From Aplectana chamaeleonis (Eukaryota > Nematoda > Chromadorea > Rhabditida > Cosmocercidae), in NCBI GenBank assembly GCA_029168955.1, contig JAPDOI010000370.1:186001-250000 (forward strand): DNA of 64,000 nucleotides, given 5' to 3'. How positions within the stretch are numbered: position 1 is the first letter of the stretch; the number at the start of each line of letters is the position of its first letter. A program made the translations under genes and the position numbers. The notes below the pieces were generated by a model that saw nothing but the letters and a program-made list of their open reading frames with translations, searched no databases and was not told the origin of the DNA. Shown piece by piece: positions 1-10,917 of this stretch.

Positions 1-1639
1 ATTGTTAAAAAAATACGAGAATTTTTACGTCCCTTTTGTAGGTGGAATTTCTTGTCGAAAAAATTTAGTGCCGAAATTTTTCAAAATTTTTTCTTGTAAT
101 TCAATTTTCTTGTAATCAATGCTGTCCTACACTTTTTACAACCGATACTGACCTAATGACGCACCTCGGGGAATACTTTTCAGTTTAACCTAAAATTCAC
201 GTCCGCCTCCGCAAATGTCCAGTTTTTCAAAAGAATTTCTCGTTATCCCCGTTGTCCAGCGGTAAGAACAGTAGCCGCGTGACTTTGAATCTACAGGGTG
301 GCTGAAAATTGGTCGCTTTTCTCGGTTGCTTGGCAAGTGTAAACGTCACTTGTAAATCAACAAACGAATTCATTTCAAAAATCAAAAGCTTCATTTGAAC
401 ATTGACAAGGAAGCTTAACACATAGTGGTTCATAAATTGCTGGAATGCGGCTTCAAAATTACTCGGCAAAATCTCGCAGGAATGAGTTTTTGGAGGGTAC
501 CGCTCGCATGTGCTAGCCAGAGGAAATTCTCATCAAGGTAAGAATATTCCTATTATCCAGGAGCACCACCATCGTTATTTTCTTAATCAGATGCTTGAAA
601 AATACTCTACTATAAATATAATGAAAGTACTAATTTATCTACTATAAATGCTGTAAAAATAAGCAGTAAGATTTACACTGCTGTAGGTCAGGTACACTGG
701 CTTAATCGGCCGAATCCACTACTGCTGTTTTGAGAATTCAGAGGTGAGGTTGTTTTGCCCCAGAACTCGTCCGACCAGGACTCCATCTAATTTCCCATAA
801 ATTCGATCTATCCAGGGTCAATAAAACTGTGAGGAAAATCATTCGCTACATACCTTGAATGCGTTGAAAGCAGCGCAGAAACAATCTTCAAACCAAATCA
901 CCTTGAAAGATTGTGCGATCAGAAAAGATAATTCTCAAAGTGTTGCGCAGATATACTGAAACCGCAAGAGACAATTCAGTAATTTTTTGAGCTTGAATTA
1001 AATGCCTTGTTCTAGTGAAGCATTTGTTGGTAAACAAGTGGTAAGCACAACTTCTGGAAAAGTGCGAAAACTTTTCAGCCTTCCTGCAGATCGCAATATT
1101 CCTCAAGGAACCAGTCACATGAGGCGCTCATTCTAAAAAATTCCTGAGCAATGGGATTAGCGGTCCTACGAGATTTGCCTGGCTAGCAGAAACCATTCAC
1201 GGTGTCCGCCAGAACCCTTCCGGCGGTCTGCCAGGGAGCTGGCTATTAAGCAATCTCTTGGCAGAATGTTGGGTTGAGGTAGGTTCCTCACGGCAGACCA
1301 ATGAGCAGGAGATCATCTACGCAGCGATCTGAGGCCAAGCACCTACCCCTAGTCTCTCCCCACTGAGCCGTGGTGATTTTCCCTTAGCCGTCAGAAATAT
1401 GCTGGCCTCAGAAGAAAGACTTCAGGTCGTCTCCCTGGGGCCGGCATCAAAGTGCCGAGTGAGTACTCTTGTGCCTTATATACCAGTTGAGCTTACCAAT
1501 GATCAGAGTACAATGTGTTAAAACACGTAAGGAGTTCTTCACTCTCTCGAATACGAACCGTAAGACGATGCGGCTACAAGCGAATGCCACTGGACGGTTT
1601 GGCTCCAACCGCGTGCCGATTGGTGAAGAACTGCCTTTC
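1..1639. other. AT-rich intergenic sequence, no supported gene
   Basis: I see no convincing exon, RNA gene or repeat here. Open frames are short (65-120 codons), occur on both strands, and lack a coherent splice-site context. Small GC-rich inverted segments are present near 1,205-1,235. The stretch is probably intergenic or intronic DNA of the same nematode-like background. Confidence 0.5.
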
Positions 1640-2007
1640 CATGTGCTCGGTAAAGTCAAGGTGTGATTGCCATTGCCAGCTAAATGTAGGTTATCACACA
1701 GCTTTCAGGCTACTGGCACTTCTTCGAAAGCGGTCTGACCCCACCACTATCTTAGATGCCAGGGATGAGCCTTCTATCGGCCTCTTGATTGTCATTGGCC
1801 AGCTAATTGCCAATTATCACCCATATGTTAGGCAACTGACACATATTCGCCAGCCGTCCGGGGCTGGCATTACCTGACATTACGAAAGTATGCCAACTGT
1901 CGGCCTCGTAATTGCCATTGGCCAGCTAAATGCCAGTTGTCATCCAGCTGTTGAGGAACTTGTGAATTTTCGCCAGCTGTCCTCCGCTGCCTCCATTATC
2001 TGAGCTG
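1640..2007. repeat. Imperfect tandem repeat, ~122 bp period, three copies
   Basis: The phrase ATTGCCATTGGCCAGCTAAA, with small changes, recurs at 1,666, 1,788 and 1,911, a spacing of 122-123 bp. Each copy continues into a variable stretch with TGCCA and CGCCAGC motifs. Copies are clearly diverged (several substitutions and indels each), so this is an old minisatellite. It abuts the left end of the TIR element starting near 2,008. The last copy is cut off there, which may mean that the element inserted at the edge of the array. Confidence 0.65.
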
Positions 2008-3095
2008 ACAAGGGAAGTATACAAAGCGTAGGTCTGATCTGCCAAAACGACTAGTGTCGTTAGTATCTCTTGTGGATCAATAGTAAAACTGCGCAGTATC
2101 CCGCCGCGAGCCGCAGGTTCCAAGAAGTTACAAGCTCAAAAAGCTCGTTTTTTGTGCTTTTTGTACCTTCCAAAAAGCGCGTTATTCTTCGGAAAATCCG
2201 GAAACTGACGTCATAAATGTGTTCAGCACCCAAAACTACCACCCTGAGCAAATTTTGGGTGAACGCACATTTTCCGTACTTTGTCCAGACTGACAGCGTT
2301 TTGGACTTGTACGGATTTTTGGTTGGGCGCTTGTTTCCCCTAATTGAGGGCTCTGGAAGCGTTTTAGAAAAATGTTCCAGATTTGACTTAAAATTCTCCC
2401 AGGGGGGTTTTCTGGGGCGCTGATCCCGATTCTGTGATTTATTAGTCGATTTTCAAAAGTTTTCGGCTGATTTCGTTTGAAGCTGCCCAACCGGGGAAAA
2501 TTTCGAGGGAAAAACGCCACTTTCGAGATTTCCGGTTTTCTACGATAGTCTCGTCAGATACGTCTCAAAATCATTCTCTGAGGGTTATTTGGAGTGCTAA
2601 ACACGAATCTGGAGTCCGTTTATCGATTTTTCGCAGATTACGGTAGATTACGGTGGGTATACGGTAGTTTGGTCAAAATCTCAGATTTTACTCAAAATTT
2701 GTATACGGGGGTTATTCGGGGTGGAGAATACGAATTTAATGTCCGTTTGTCGATTTTCAAAATACTATTTTGACCCCTAAATGACATGTTACCTACCGTA
2801 ACCTACAGTAAACCTCAAAATTTCGACAAATGGACTCCAGATTCTTGTTCACCACCCTAGATTACCCCCGCATACAACTATTGAGCTGAATCCGAGAAAA
2901 TTTTTAGAAACTCCGAAAAAAAAAGCCTGATTGGTACCCTTGCCTTTTCGCCAAGCTTGAAAAATGCTCATAGCTTTTTTGAACCTGCGGCTCGCGGCGG
3001 GATACTGCGCATTTTTACTATTGAGCCAGAAGAGATACTAACCATACTAGTCGTTTCGGCAGATCCGACCTACGCTTTTTATACTTCCCTTGTGA
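2008..3095. mobile_element. ~1.1 kb TIR DNA element, copy 1 (non-autonomous)
   Basis: The left end starts ACAAGGGAAGTATACAAAGC and the right end is its near reverse complement (GCTTTTTATACTTCCCTTGT, ending at 3,094). The inverted arms are about 115 bp each and share the blocks AACGACTAGT, TAGTATCTCTT and GCGCAGTATCCCGCCGCGAG. The ~850 bp interior is AT-rich, with stretches such as GGTAGATTACGGTGGGTATA, and codes for nothing recognisable, so this is a non-autonomous element. A second, more diverged copy in the same orientation lies at about 10,918-12,040. I could not fix a target-site duplication, so the superfamily is not assigned. Confidence 0.75.
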
Positions 3096-4950
3096 GTGTA
3101 AATTGGCTCCGATATAGTTTTTGCAATTTTATTAGTAGGCACAACACAACCGCACACGATTTCGTGGGGCGAGTGGAGGTTTATATTGAGAGAAACTGCC
3201 GTGACAGCGCAGAATCGGTGCCTAGAGGCGCCGTAGCCGCATTATCGCGGAGCAGCTCTGGCGCTATTGTGGGACCGCCATGGTTGATTTGCATCGAGAA
3301 ACTTCGCCGCCAATTCGCCGCGGCGACGCCGCAGTACTGCCGCGGCAGCTTTTTCTAGTAGTTGTGCCGCGTAAAGGCAGCGGTCACGATGAAAAACGTT
3401 ATCAAAAAAACTATGAAAATCAGCTCAGACAGAAAACAGCTGAAAAACTATGAAGGTAGCGCGCTGAAAAACGGGTTAGAATCAGAGTATCTAGGGCCCA
3501 AAGATGCCAGTTCGCGCAAACGTGCACAGCGCCCCTCAAAAAGATCGCAGCCTCATGCCGAGAAGTCAAAAATCATCGACATTCAGAGGAAGAAAGAAAA
3601 ACGAACTTACCTAATAAAAACAGTTTAAGGCAGTGTTCACGCTGGAAATAGTTTTTTTTGTTTTTCCGCCTATTTTGAAAACGGCCCCATGCTGATTCCA
3701 ATGATGTCTCTGTAATCGTACAACACCTTCTGGAAATGGAGTTATGGTCCCTCAAAGATTGAGCTAAGGAAACATGGTGGACGAGTTGTCCGAGGCTTGT
3801 AACTTCCGTCTTCTGCAGACGATGTATGCGAGCTGATCTGAGTAAAGAGAGAAGTTGAGAATGAACGGAAGAACGGGGCGATTGATCGGAAATCATTGCT
3901 CAACTCACAATCTCGAGCATTCATTTGTTCACATCGGTGGGCTTGGAAAGTGCATCTAGGTGTGACGAGCTGACGGGTGTCCAACTTTGGGGCCGTAGGC
4001 AACCGTTCCAAGCTCATTTTTCTTAGTTTTTTAAACGTTAGGGTTGCGCTAGGCCCCGCAGCTGCCGATCTCCACCAAAAAATCAGACATAGTTTTTATC
4101 GTGGACACTGCCTTTAAACAATGAAAGCAAGCACTTCAGTCAACGTTTTTGACTAGATGAGTAATGTTCATTGACTGAACTTCAATTCCAAGCCAGTTGA
4201 TGTTTTTGATATAAGAGATCATGGATGTTGGGCGGTTCAGGTGGGTCTTAGACCCTAGCCGATTCTAGACGCTAGAATTTGGAGTCTGAGGGAGGGGTGG
4301 CCCGTCGCGAGAAATGCTTCATTTTTGTGGATCGTGGCGAGGATGATGCCTTGCTGCGGATTTTGACGATGTCGCCTCCTTGCTGCGGGACGTGTGAACA
4401 ATGATCGTACCCAACCTTGGTGAAGGTAATGGGGGCAAAATTTTCTTTCTATCTGCAGAACATGCTGCTGTTAACAGTACATGCTATTGATAGTAGAGGT
4501 TTGAACTACAAGACCGACACCGAGTTCAGCCCCTCGTTGCCAGCAACAGTAGATTCTATCAGCTGTGTTAGTAGTGCGAAATATTTGCGCGGAACTTTTT
4601 CCTGGTGGAAGTATTAGCTAGCAGTATTCAAGCATTCAGTATATTTTTGTTTTTGTGTTCTGCTCCTCCCCGGAATGTATCATATCAAGTGGAAAAATAG
4701 TGCCGTGGCTAGAGGCCTCATCCCTAATACTCATAAAGTTTCTTTACGAATGCATTCGCGCCGTGGTTTGATATTTGAAATAATTAATGTAGCAAGAACC
4801 GAGAGTTAGAGTAAAGGCGCACCATGAAGTGCTAGCTATCATTTTTGTACGAGGTAGTGCCCCGCATAGACGCCGCACTCCTTTTACCTTGCTTCGGGTT
4901 CTGGGGATACCCCTTGCTATGAAGTCAGAAGTACATCTACTTATTTTCAG
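3096..4950. other. Mixed unique and low-copy sequence upstream of the candidate gene
   Basis: 3,180-3,350 is a GC-rich stretch rich in CGCCGCGGC-type words. The rest is ordinary AT-leaning DNA. Around 4,401-4,499 there is an ATG-led segment followed by GTAATG and, 33 bp on, CTGCAG. It could be an upstream exon or leader of the gene at 4,951, but the implied intron is too short and the frame closes quickly, so I do not annotate it as coding. The gene's 5' exon must lie here or further left. Confidence 0.4.
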
Positions 4951-5490
4951 GATATTTTGAAGACGGAGGAAGACGACGATTATCCCATGCAGGTGATGAA
5001 TGACAACATAATGGCTAGTCTGATGAAGGTGCCAAGGACTGACCGATCGGACACTGTGAGACCAAAGATTTTCCATCCTTCTCTTTTGTAATGTTTCGAG
5101 CAACCGAAAGAACCTTTGAATGTTCAGCCAGGTGACTTTGGGATGCCTCTTTTCAACAACGGGCTCTCGATGGTGAAGCCTGAGTCACCGTTCCGTCAAA
5201 CTGCTGCTGTTCCTCCTCAGCCCAAACCAGTTAGCGAGCATCCGAATTCTCTTTTGCAAGCGAACCTCCTCAACGGAATGTGGGTTTCCGTGATTTGAGC
5301 GCTTACTGTTCTTCCTTATTGAGGTATGCTGAAAGTATTCTACTTCAGGACCACCCCATGGCTTGGCGGTGTTGAGCAAGACCCCATGTCCTTATTATGG
5401 GCTAACATTCTAAGCCCAGGAAGCATGGATGTTCTCTCAACGATAGCCGCCCTTTCTAAGCCTCTTCCCGTCCCTCAACCAAAGCGGGAG
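4951..5490 (+). CDS. Three exons of an unrecognised nematode-like protein gene
   Basis: Three segments join in one open frame. Exon a, 4,951-5,055, follows TTATTTTCAG. Exon b is 5,101-5,279. Exon c is 5,349-5,490, follows CTACTTCAG and is followed by GTATGG. The introns are 45 and 69 bp. The first is phase 0. In the second, codon ATG is split AT|G; the alternative donor four bases downstream would hit a stop soon after the acceptor, which supports this choice. The peptide begins [18 protein letters not shown], passes a proline-rich stretch ([14 protein letters not shown]) and continues through [18 protein letters not shown] to [10 protein letters not shown]. It is acidic, then rich in proline, serine and leucine, with no enzyme motif or membrane segment. 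It looks like a low-complexity regulatory or RNA-binding-partner protein, but I do not recognise the family. No start codon was identified; both ends are incomplete. The acceptor of intron 1 (TTTCGAG) is weak, which is the main doubt. Confidence 0.6.
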
Positions 5491-5660
5491 GTATGGTTTC
5501 CTATTTACCATTCGTTTTTTACATACTTGATACGAATTCTTCTCTTCTATTATTTCGATTTGCTGAACAAAGAGATCTCCAAGTTATCTCGAAGAGGCAA
5601 GGAAACAGCACAAGAGGGATGGATTGTGGGCAATGTGTGCAAGGCTGAATCAATTTAATA

Positions 5661-6220
5661 ATGAAAATTTCTGAAAATTTAGCTTCCTCGCAAAAGTAGC
5701 GATTTGGCAATGTCATTTAGAAGTCAAAAAAAATTTCAAAAGTATCTTGGAATATTTTTAAAAAGTGATTTGGTCTGAAATAGCCTGGAGTAATAGAAAA
5801 GCAGGGAAATGAAGTGAAATAACCAAAAAATACGATTTGGTGGTCGATCATTTCACAAGCTTCTCCGTTAAACTTATCAAAAAGAAATCAAGCACGATAT
5901 GGAATGGAGCGTCGCCTTCACCCAGCATGTCATATGCTGATTCCCTTATTACAGCTTTCAAAAATGGCTTAATGTTTCCGTTACGCGCTTGATTTCGTTT
6001 TGATAAGTTTAGCGGAGAAGCTTGTGAAATGATCGACCACCAAATCGTATTTTTTTGATTATTTCACCTCATTTCCCTGCTTTTTTATTACTCCAGGCTA
6101 TTTCAGGCCAAATCACTTTTCTAAAATATTTCAAGATACTTTTGAAATTTTTTTTTGACTTCTAAATGACATTGCCAAATTGCTACTTTTGCCAGGAATT
6201 TAAATTTTCAGAAATTTCAC
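5661..6220. mobile_element. ~560 bp palindromic foldback element
   Basis: Arms of about 230 bp (5,661-5,895 and 5,985-6,220) are near reverse complements. TGAAAATTTCTGAAAATTTA at the left end mirrors TAAATTTTCAGAAATTTCAC at the right. The blocks GATTTGGTGGTCGATCATTT, AGCTTCTCCGTTAAACTTAT and TTTGGCAATGTCATTTAGAA all recur in inverted form. The ~90 bp centre is unique. There is no coding capacity. It starts 170 bp downstream of exon c, so it sits in the following intron if the gene continues. A related, more diverged copy is at 17,160-17,965, which shows that this is a dispersed family. Confidence 0.8.
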
Positions 6221-6285
6221 ATATTTTTCCCAAAGGTTCCCTTTCGGACTTCAATTTTGCTCACCGATTTCCATTTTGGAATGAT

Positions 6286-6665
6286 GAAACATCTAGCAGA
6301 CGATATTGTCGTATGAGTACAATTTTTGAAACCGATGACTTACAACCATAAAAAATAAAACTCATTGCCGCATTTGGTGCAAAATGTGAAAAATCGATAT
6401 TATTGATCATTAATATTTGATCTTGCATGATGAGAAGAATTTCCCAAACAAATGACTTAGAGCCATCAACAATCAAAAATCATTGCGGCATTTTGTGCAA
6501 CAGGCGAAAAATCTATATTATTAATCGGTATTTATCGATAATGACTGATGAGCAAAATTCTCAACGAAGAAAACCAATTCCAAAAGTAATCACCACTGTT
6601 CGCCGCATTTTGTGCAAAAAGCACGAAAATCGATAATATTGATTATCGATCGATGACGTGTCATG
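6286..6665. repeat. Degenerate tandem repeat, 118 bp period, three copies
   Basis: The word GCCGCATTTTGTGCAAAA, with variants, occurs in three copies spaced 118 bp (about 6,367, 6,485 and 6,603). Each is followed by CGAAAAATCGATATTATTGA or a close variant and a TTATCGAT-rich tail. The copies are strongly diverged. Short open frames across the copies are by-products of this periodicity. Confidence 0.6.
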
Positions 6666-7525
6666 AGTACGAATTCTGACAAGTTCAGTACTTACCTCCG
6701 ACCAACTGTGTTGATTGGCTGCAAATCCACCCACACACCCCGGTCTCCACAGCCGCAGCAAAAAAAATCAGTTTTCGTGCTCCACGGCTGATTTGGTATG
6801 TAAACCCACGATCTTGAGGTACCCTTCAAAGTAAAGGTATCGAGTTCAAATTGGAACAGGAGCGACCTGCATCCTTTTCCAGCCTCCTGTTCAAAAATGA
6901 GCTCCCTAGCACAATTTTATCTGGTAGCACAAGATCGTGAACGCCGTCTGAAAAAAAAGGAGATTAACAGAGGAAACTTGCGGTTTTCCAAAATTTGCTC
7001 AAATCCTAGGAAACCATTCTAAACCATTTTTGGGCATCATACACAACTTTTTGCGCTCTTCTCAATGCAATTTAGAGCTAATTACTACCTTCAGCCTAAA
7101 CTTAGATTTTGAAAAACGGGTTGCGCGCGTGGCCGATTCAAAACCAAATCTGGTGCGCGCTTCGCGCGCACCACAATATAAAGAGTTATATAAGAAAGCG
7201 TCCATAGCCAGCTTCAGCTGATGTTTGGGTGTTATATGATCGACATTAAAATATTGACGGTAGGTGTGGCTGTATCGCAGCCGCAAAACGCTGGCGTCAT
7301 GCCTCCCCTGCTGACGCTTCTGGGTACTAAGATGAAGATAAATTCATTAATCGAGAAATGAGCATCGCCGCTGCTTGCTGATCAATAGGGGATTGTTAAC
7401 ACCGATTTGCTAGTCCTGGGCGGTGTCTGAGTTCTGTCTGTAAACTTTAGTATCATTTCCTCAGTACGCATTTTTCTTTCCATTTTATCTCAATCACTTG
7501 GGTGATTGGAAATAGGGCTGATTTA
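6666..7525. other. No gene seen; contains a perfect short hairpin
   Basis: The sequence is unremarkable apart from 7,151-7,173, where TGGTGCGCGC and GCGCGCACCA form a perfect 10 bp stem around TTC. Its complement contains the GCGAAGC mini-hairpin core. The remaining sequence shows no supported exon or RNA gene. Confidence 0.45.
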
Positions 7526-7719
7526 CTATTGTTCTCCGAGCCAATTCCGGTCCGCAAATACGGACTACGGCTGCTGTATCATCCGACACGTGATAATCGT
7601 GCGGGGAGAAGTGTGAATGGTGACGGGACCAAGTGGTCCCATCACGATTAATACGCGTCGCATGTTGCGATAGCCGCAGTCCGCAAATGCGGACCGGGAT
7701 TTGGCCTAGATAACGATAG
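7526..7719. mobile_element. Foldback MITE (GGTCCGCAA family), copy 1
   Basis: The ends are inverted copies of each other. CCAATTCCGGTCCGCAAATA near the left mirrors GCGGACCGGGATTTGG near the right, and the similarity reaches CTATTG / GATAG at the tips. The centre is also inverted (ATCACGA around GGGACCAAGTGGTCCC). There is no coding potential. It lies about 60 bp from a paralogous copy at 7,781-7,986, and a larger, better preserved relative is at 21,839-22,120. Confidence 0.7.
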
Positions 7720-7780
7720 CACTTACAGTTCATACGAGCCGATGCCGATGGATAGCTAGGTGCCTCTGAGGGAGTGGGCT

Positions 7781-7986
7781 GTTAATGTCGCTCTCGCAGC
7801 CGAATTGCGGTCTGCAATTGCGGACAACGGTTGTTGTATGATGCAACACGATGACAATCGTGCTGGGAGAAAGGGTAATCGTGCCTGGACGAAGTGTTCT
7901 TAGCACGCTTATCATCCTATTGCATGATGCAACAGCCGTTGTCGGTAAGTGCCGACCGGAATTCGGCTTTGAGAAAAACATCGCAC
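7781..7986. mobile_element. Foldback MITE (GGTCCGCAA family), copy 2
   Basis: Inverted ends: TGTCGCTCTCGCAGCCGAAT on the left corresponds to ATTCGGCTTTGAGAAAAACA on the right. The inner blocks TGTATGATGCAACACGAT and ATTGCATGATGCAACAGCCG are also mirrored. It shares layout and core words (CAGCCG, GGTC.GCAA, CAACGGTTGTTG) with copy 1 immediately upstream, so the two are either tandem insertions or a duplicated pair. Confidence 0.7.
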
Positions 7987-8250
7987 TCTCTTTCCGTCAT
8001 GCTAAAATTTCCCATTCTAGCGACTTTCGTGGAAATGTTGGACTTTCAGCTTCGAGGGTTTAATGGGGGGGAATCTGTAGGGAGTTTGTAGGGAGTTCGC
8101 AAATAGCAATTCGCCAGTGTTGATCCAGCACTTTGGCTTGTATTGCCTATATCAAACTACATTCTCAAACCGCGTTGGCTACATTGTAAGGTGGGGGACT
8201 TGATATGGTCATATCAGGAAATGAGCTTTCATCAACGGTGAAACCGTGCT

Positions 8251-8688
8251 TTAAAGGCAACATACACACTCGTAAACGTGGCCGAGATAACTACGGAAAT
8301 GGAATGTTATGGCTCAGCACACAACGCCTACGCAGTTTGAAGCGTTAAAAGCGACCCAAAATGGCGTCACATGGGCAATAAGTTGGCCCCGCCCCTTGTA
8401 TTTGCGTGCTCCAAAACAGGGGTGCTGGGCCATTCCCACAGTCGCGACGAGGTAGAATAGGTAAACCAAATGCATCGACGACGGTAGGAATGGCACACCT
8501 GGATGGGAGAAGTACGACAAATACAAGGGGTGGGCAGATACAGGGGCGTGGCCGATTTCGTCTTCGTGTAGCGGCGTTGTGGGTCGTTTATGACCCTTCG
8601 AAATGCGTAGGCGTTGTGTTCTGAGCCATACCATTCTAACTTCCGTAGTTATCTCAACCACGTTTACGAGCGTGTATGCTGCCTTTAG
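8251..8688. mobile_element. ~440 bp foldback element
   Basis: AAAGGCAACATACACACTCG at the left end is the inverse of CGAGCGTGTATGCTGCCTTT at the right end. The inverted similarity runs inward for more than 100 bp per arm through AGATAACTACGGAA, ATGGCTCAGCACACAACGCC and AGCGACCCA. The GC-rich centre has further imperfect symmetry. The open frame of ~149 codons that crosses it on the minus strand follows from the palindrome and is not a gene. A fragment resembling one end (CAGCATACACGCTCATGAAA) is at about 19,808-19,862. Confidence 0.8.
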
Positions 8689-9285
8689 GAGTGACCGGAG
8701 TGTCGAGACAGGTGCGTAGAGCTCTGAGTAGTGCAGAGAGTCAAGGGTAAAACTCACCGTCACACCGCAGATTAATCCTTCATGAGTCCGACCTTTGAAA
8801 GGTGGCTACGAGTTGCTACCTGGAAGATATTTGGAACGAAAACTTTGGTCGCAGCTGGGCTTTCTAATGCGGATCAGGACAGGGTGAATCGAAAAGGCAA
8901 AAATCTACTTCCCCATTTAAGGCAAAAATGCAGCCGAACCGCCACTTGCCGGCGCGATGGCGAGGGATAGCCGGCGAAGGCATCAGCGCAATACCTCGTG
9001 CGGTCAGCGAACTCGATGACATCAGACGGACTTCACGAACAAGCCGAAAGCTAGCTTGCCGCGATCTAGCTTTGCTCTTGGAGAGCGTTATCATCGCAGC
9101 CCGTAAGTTCAAAATAGCAACTTACGACTTGCGATATGACGCGCGAAATCGCTTGTCACAGCGAACTTGAGCCTTGACCGTTGACGTAGTAGCTAACATT
9201 CATGCCACTGTCCAATCTACGCACTCCGGTTAGATCCTTTCTCTTCCTGATGAAGGCTGAGAAAGTTTGATACTCTGCAAAGATA

Positions 9286-9358
9286 TGCAGTTGACGGAAC
9301 TCGAACCGGAGTGACACAAAGCACATATCGCGCCTCACCACCACTAGGCCACTGCTCC
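9286..9358 (-). pseudogene. Degenerate tRNA-like sequence
   Basis: Read on the minus strand, this 73-base segment has an A-box-like TGGCCTAGTGG and a B-box-like GGTTCGAGTTCC at tRNA spacing. A perfect four-base D-stem (GCCT/AGGC) is visible. An anticodon-type stem GATAT/GTGTC, with two G-T pairs, encloses the seven-base loop GTGCTTT. The T-stem and acceptor stem do not close properly (only GCAG/CTGC pairs). It is therefore more likely a tRNA pseudogene or the head of a tRNA-derived SINE than a working tRNA. Confidence 0.4.
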
Positions 9359-10917
9359 TGAGAAAGGTGGGCCTCGATTCTCGTTGAGGGAACGGCTGTC
9401 TCTTTTCGCAATCGACATGGCATTTATTTTTGGACCTCTCATCGATCAATTGGGCAAATCAGCGCATAAATCTGCCGAACGTCACCCAAACTTCTAACTC
9501 AGCTGATGGGAGTTTGCTAAGGACCCTGGTGTGGTTAAATTAAACATTTAACTCCTGGAGTGTTTGAGTTTGGAGCTTCCGTCAAGACATGTTTTGCCTT
9601 ATCCTCACAGCTAGCTTAAAACAAGGAAAACATCTTGTCATTGGATGAAGGAGTACCAACACTGACCGCCCGTTTTAGCGTGAGTGCTCTACTTGGGGGG
9701 ACATACGTAACGCTTGTCGCTTAACCAGCCCTTCTCATCACAGACAATGTCTCAGAGCCCTATTTTGGACGGCATCGTAAACCAGGTGCTGCACAAAAAG
9801 CCCGTCTGACACCCCTTAGAAAAGTTCATCGCACGTGCTGCTGTGCAACGGCGATGATGAGGAACTATTTTCTTCCTACAGCCGTGAAGACCAAACGAAA
9901 TCGATAGGGAAGAGAAAGTCGCACATTTATGAGTGCATCTGCTCGCTCTGCTTATTTAAAAGCTGTTCTTCCTTTATGCTCGGGTGGACCTTCTACGACG
10001 ATGGCGTACTCCACCTGATTTTGTTGGCGGCGTCATCTGCTTCTCGAAGCTCTTTTTTCGGAGTAGTCCCTTTTCGGGTTTATGATCTCGCCCTTCGTCG
10101 CGACTAAGCTGCGAATTAGATTATTCATGTTTAGTAGAAAATTGAAGAGAGTAGAAGAGCAAAAAAAGAAAGGAAGATAGTGCGTAATTGAAGAGCTTTC
10201 GCTTTTGAAGAATGTCTGTGGATTCACTTGCAGAGCGCCAACTTCTATAAACTTCTTTGTTTATCCTTCTATGAAGTAGCACATGCTATCACACTGATCT
10301 ATCACACTTCAAGGGTAGGTTGAGTCACGTAGCATAATTGAGCGATCAGAGTCCCGCTGCTGAAACGCGCGGCGAAAAAAAGCAGCGGCGCTGCGTGCCG
10401 AGCCGCGCATGATTTCTCACTACTGCTGCTCTCTAAGGAGTCGTTCATAGCTCCGCCGCCGAGCGGCGCTTTACAGTGTATTTCTGTATTATTGTTCACG
10501 CGGCGCGGCGCGATCGATATTATAGGATTGCACTTCGCTACTCGTCGGCGGAAGTATAAACGGCACCTCAATGCTATGAACGGGCCGTGGAAATGTATAG
10601 CGCCGTCGCGCTTTTGCGTACTACGTTCCGGGCCAGTAAACTGACATCTAAATATCGAATCAACTGATTGTCCTGTTTAGAATGGCAAATATGGAGGCGT
10701 AGTCAACTTTAGGGTTCGAATCATGCACGGTTCTTTCTCAAAAGGATAGAACGATTGCTTCATAAACACATACATAGATAATCGTTCATTATGGAAAGCG
10801 GGCTATACCGTCTACTAACGCCGCGCAATGTCGCTGCACCGCTCGGGGTTCGGCGCTGCCTGGCCACGTGGCAGGCGTTGGCGGCGGCCGCTGGCAGACT
10901 TCGTTGTGGCCGTGTAT
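9359..10917. other. Intergenic or intronic, no supported gene; GC-rich patches
   Basis: A 90-codon plus-strand open frame at 9,835-10,107 begins with an acidic stretch but has no recognisable motif or convincing splice sites. The 10,370-10,530 and 10,815-10,915 stretches are GC-rich, with many CGGCG words and local self-complementarity. I see no RNA gene or transposase remnant. Confidence 0.4.

Noticed and set aside
2957..3358. 133-codon plus-strand open frame starting in EPAARGGILR-like sequence
   Set aside because: The first third is the TIR of the 1.1 kb element (the same peptide appears in mirror at 1,926-2,123) and the rest is GC-rich repeat.
8314..8763. 149-codon minus-strand open frame
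   Set aside because: It lies across a palindromic foldback element, the opposite strand gives a mirrored peptide (GRGRF / KGRGQL-like), and no family resemblance is seen.
9835..10107. 90-codon open frame with an acidic start
   Set aside because: No convincing splice sites, no recognisable domain, and a serine/cysteine/phenylalanine-rich tail like translated non-coding DNA.
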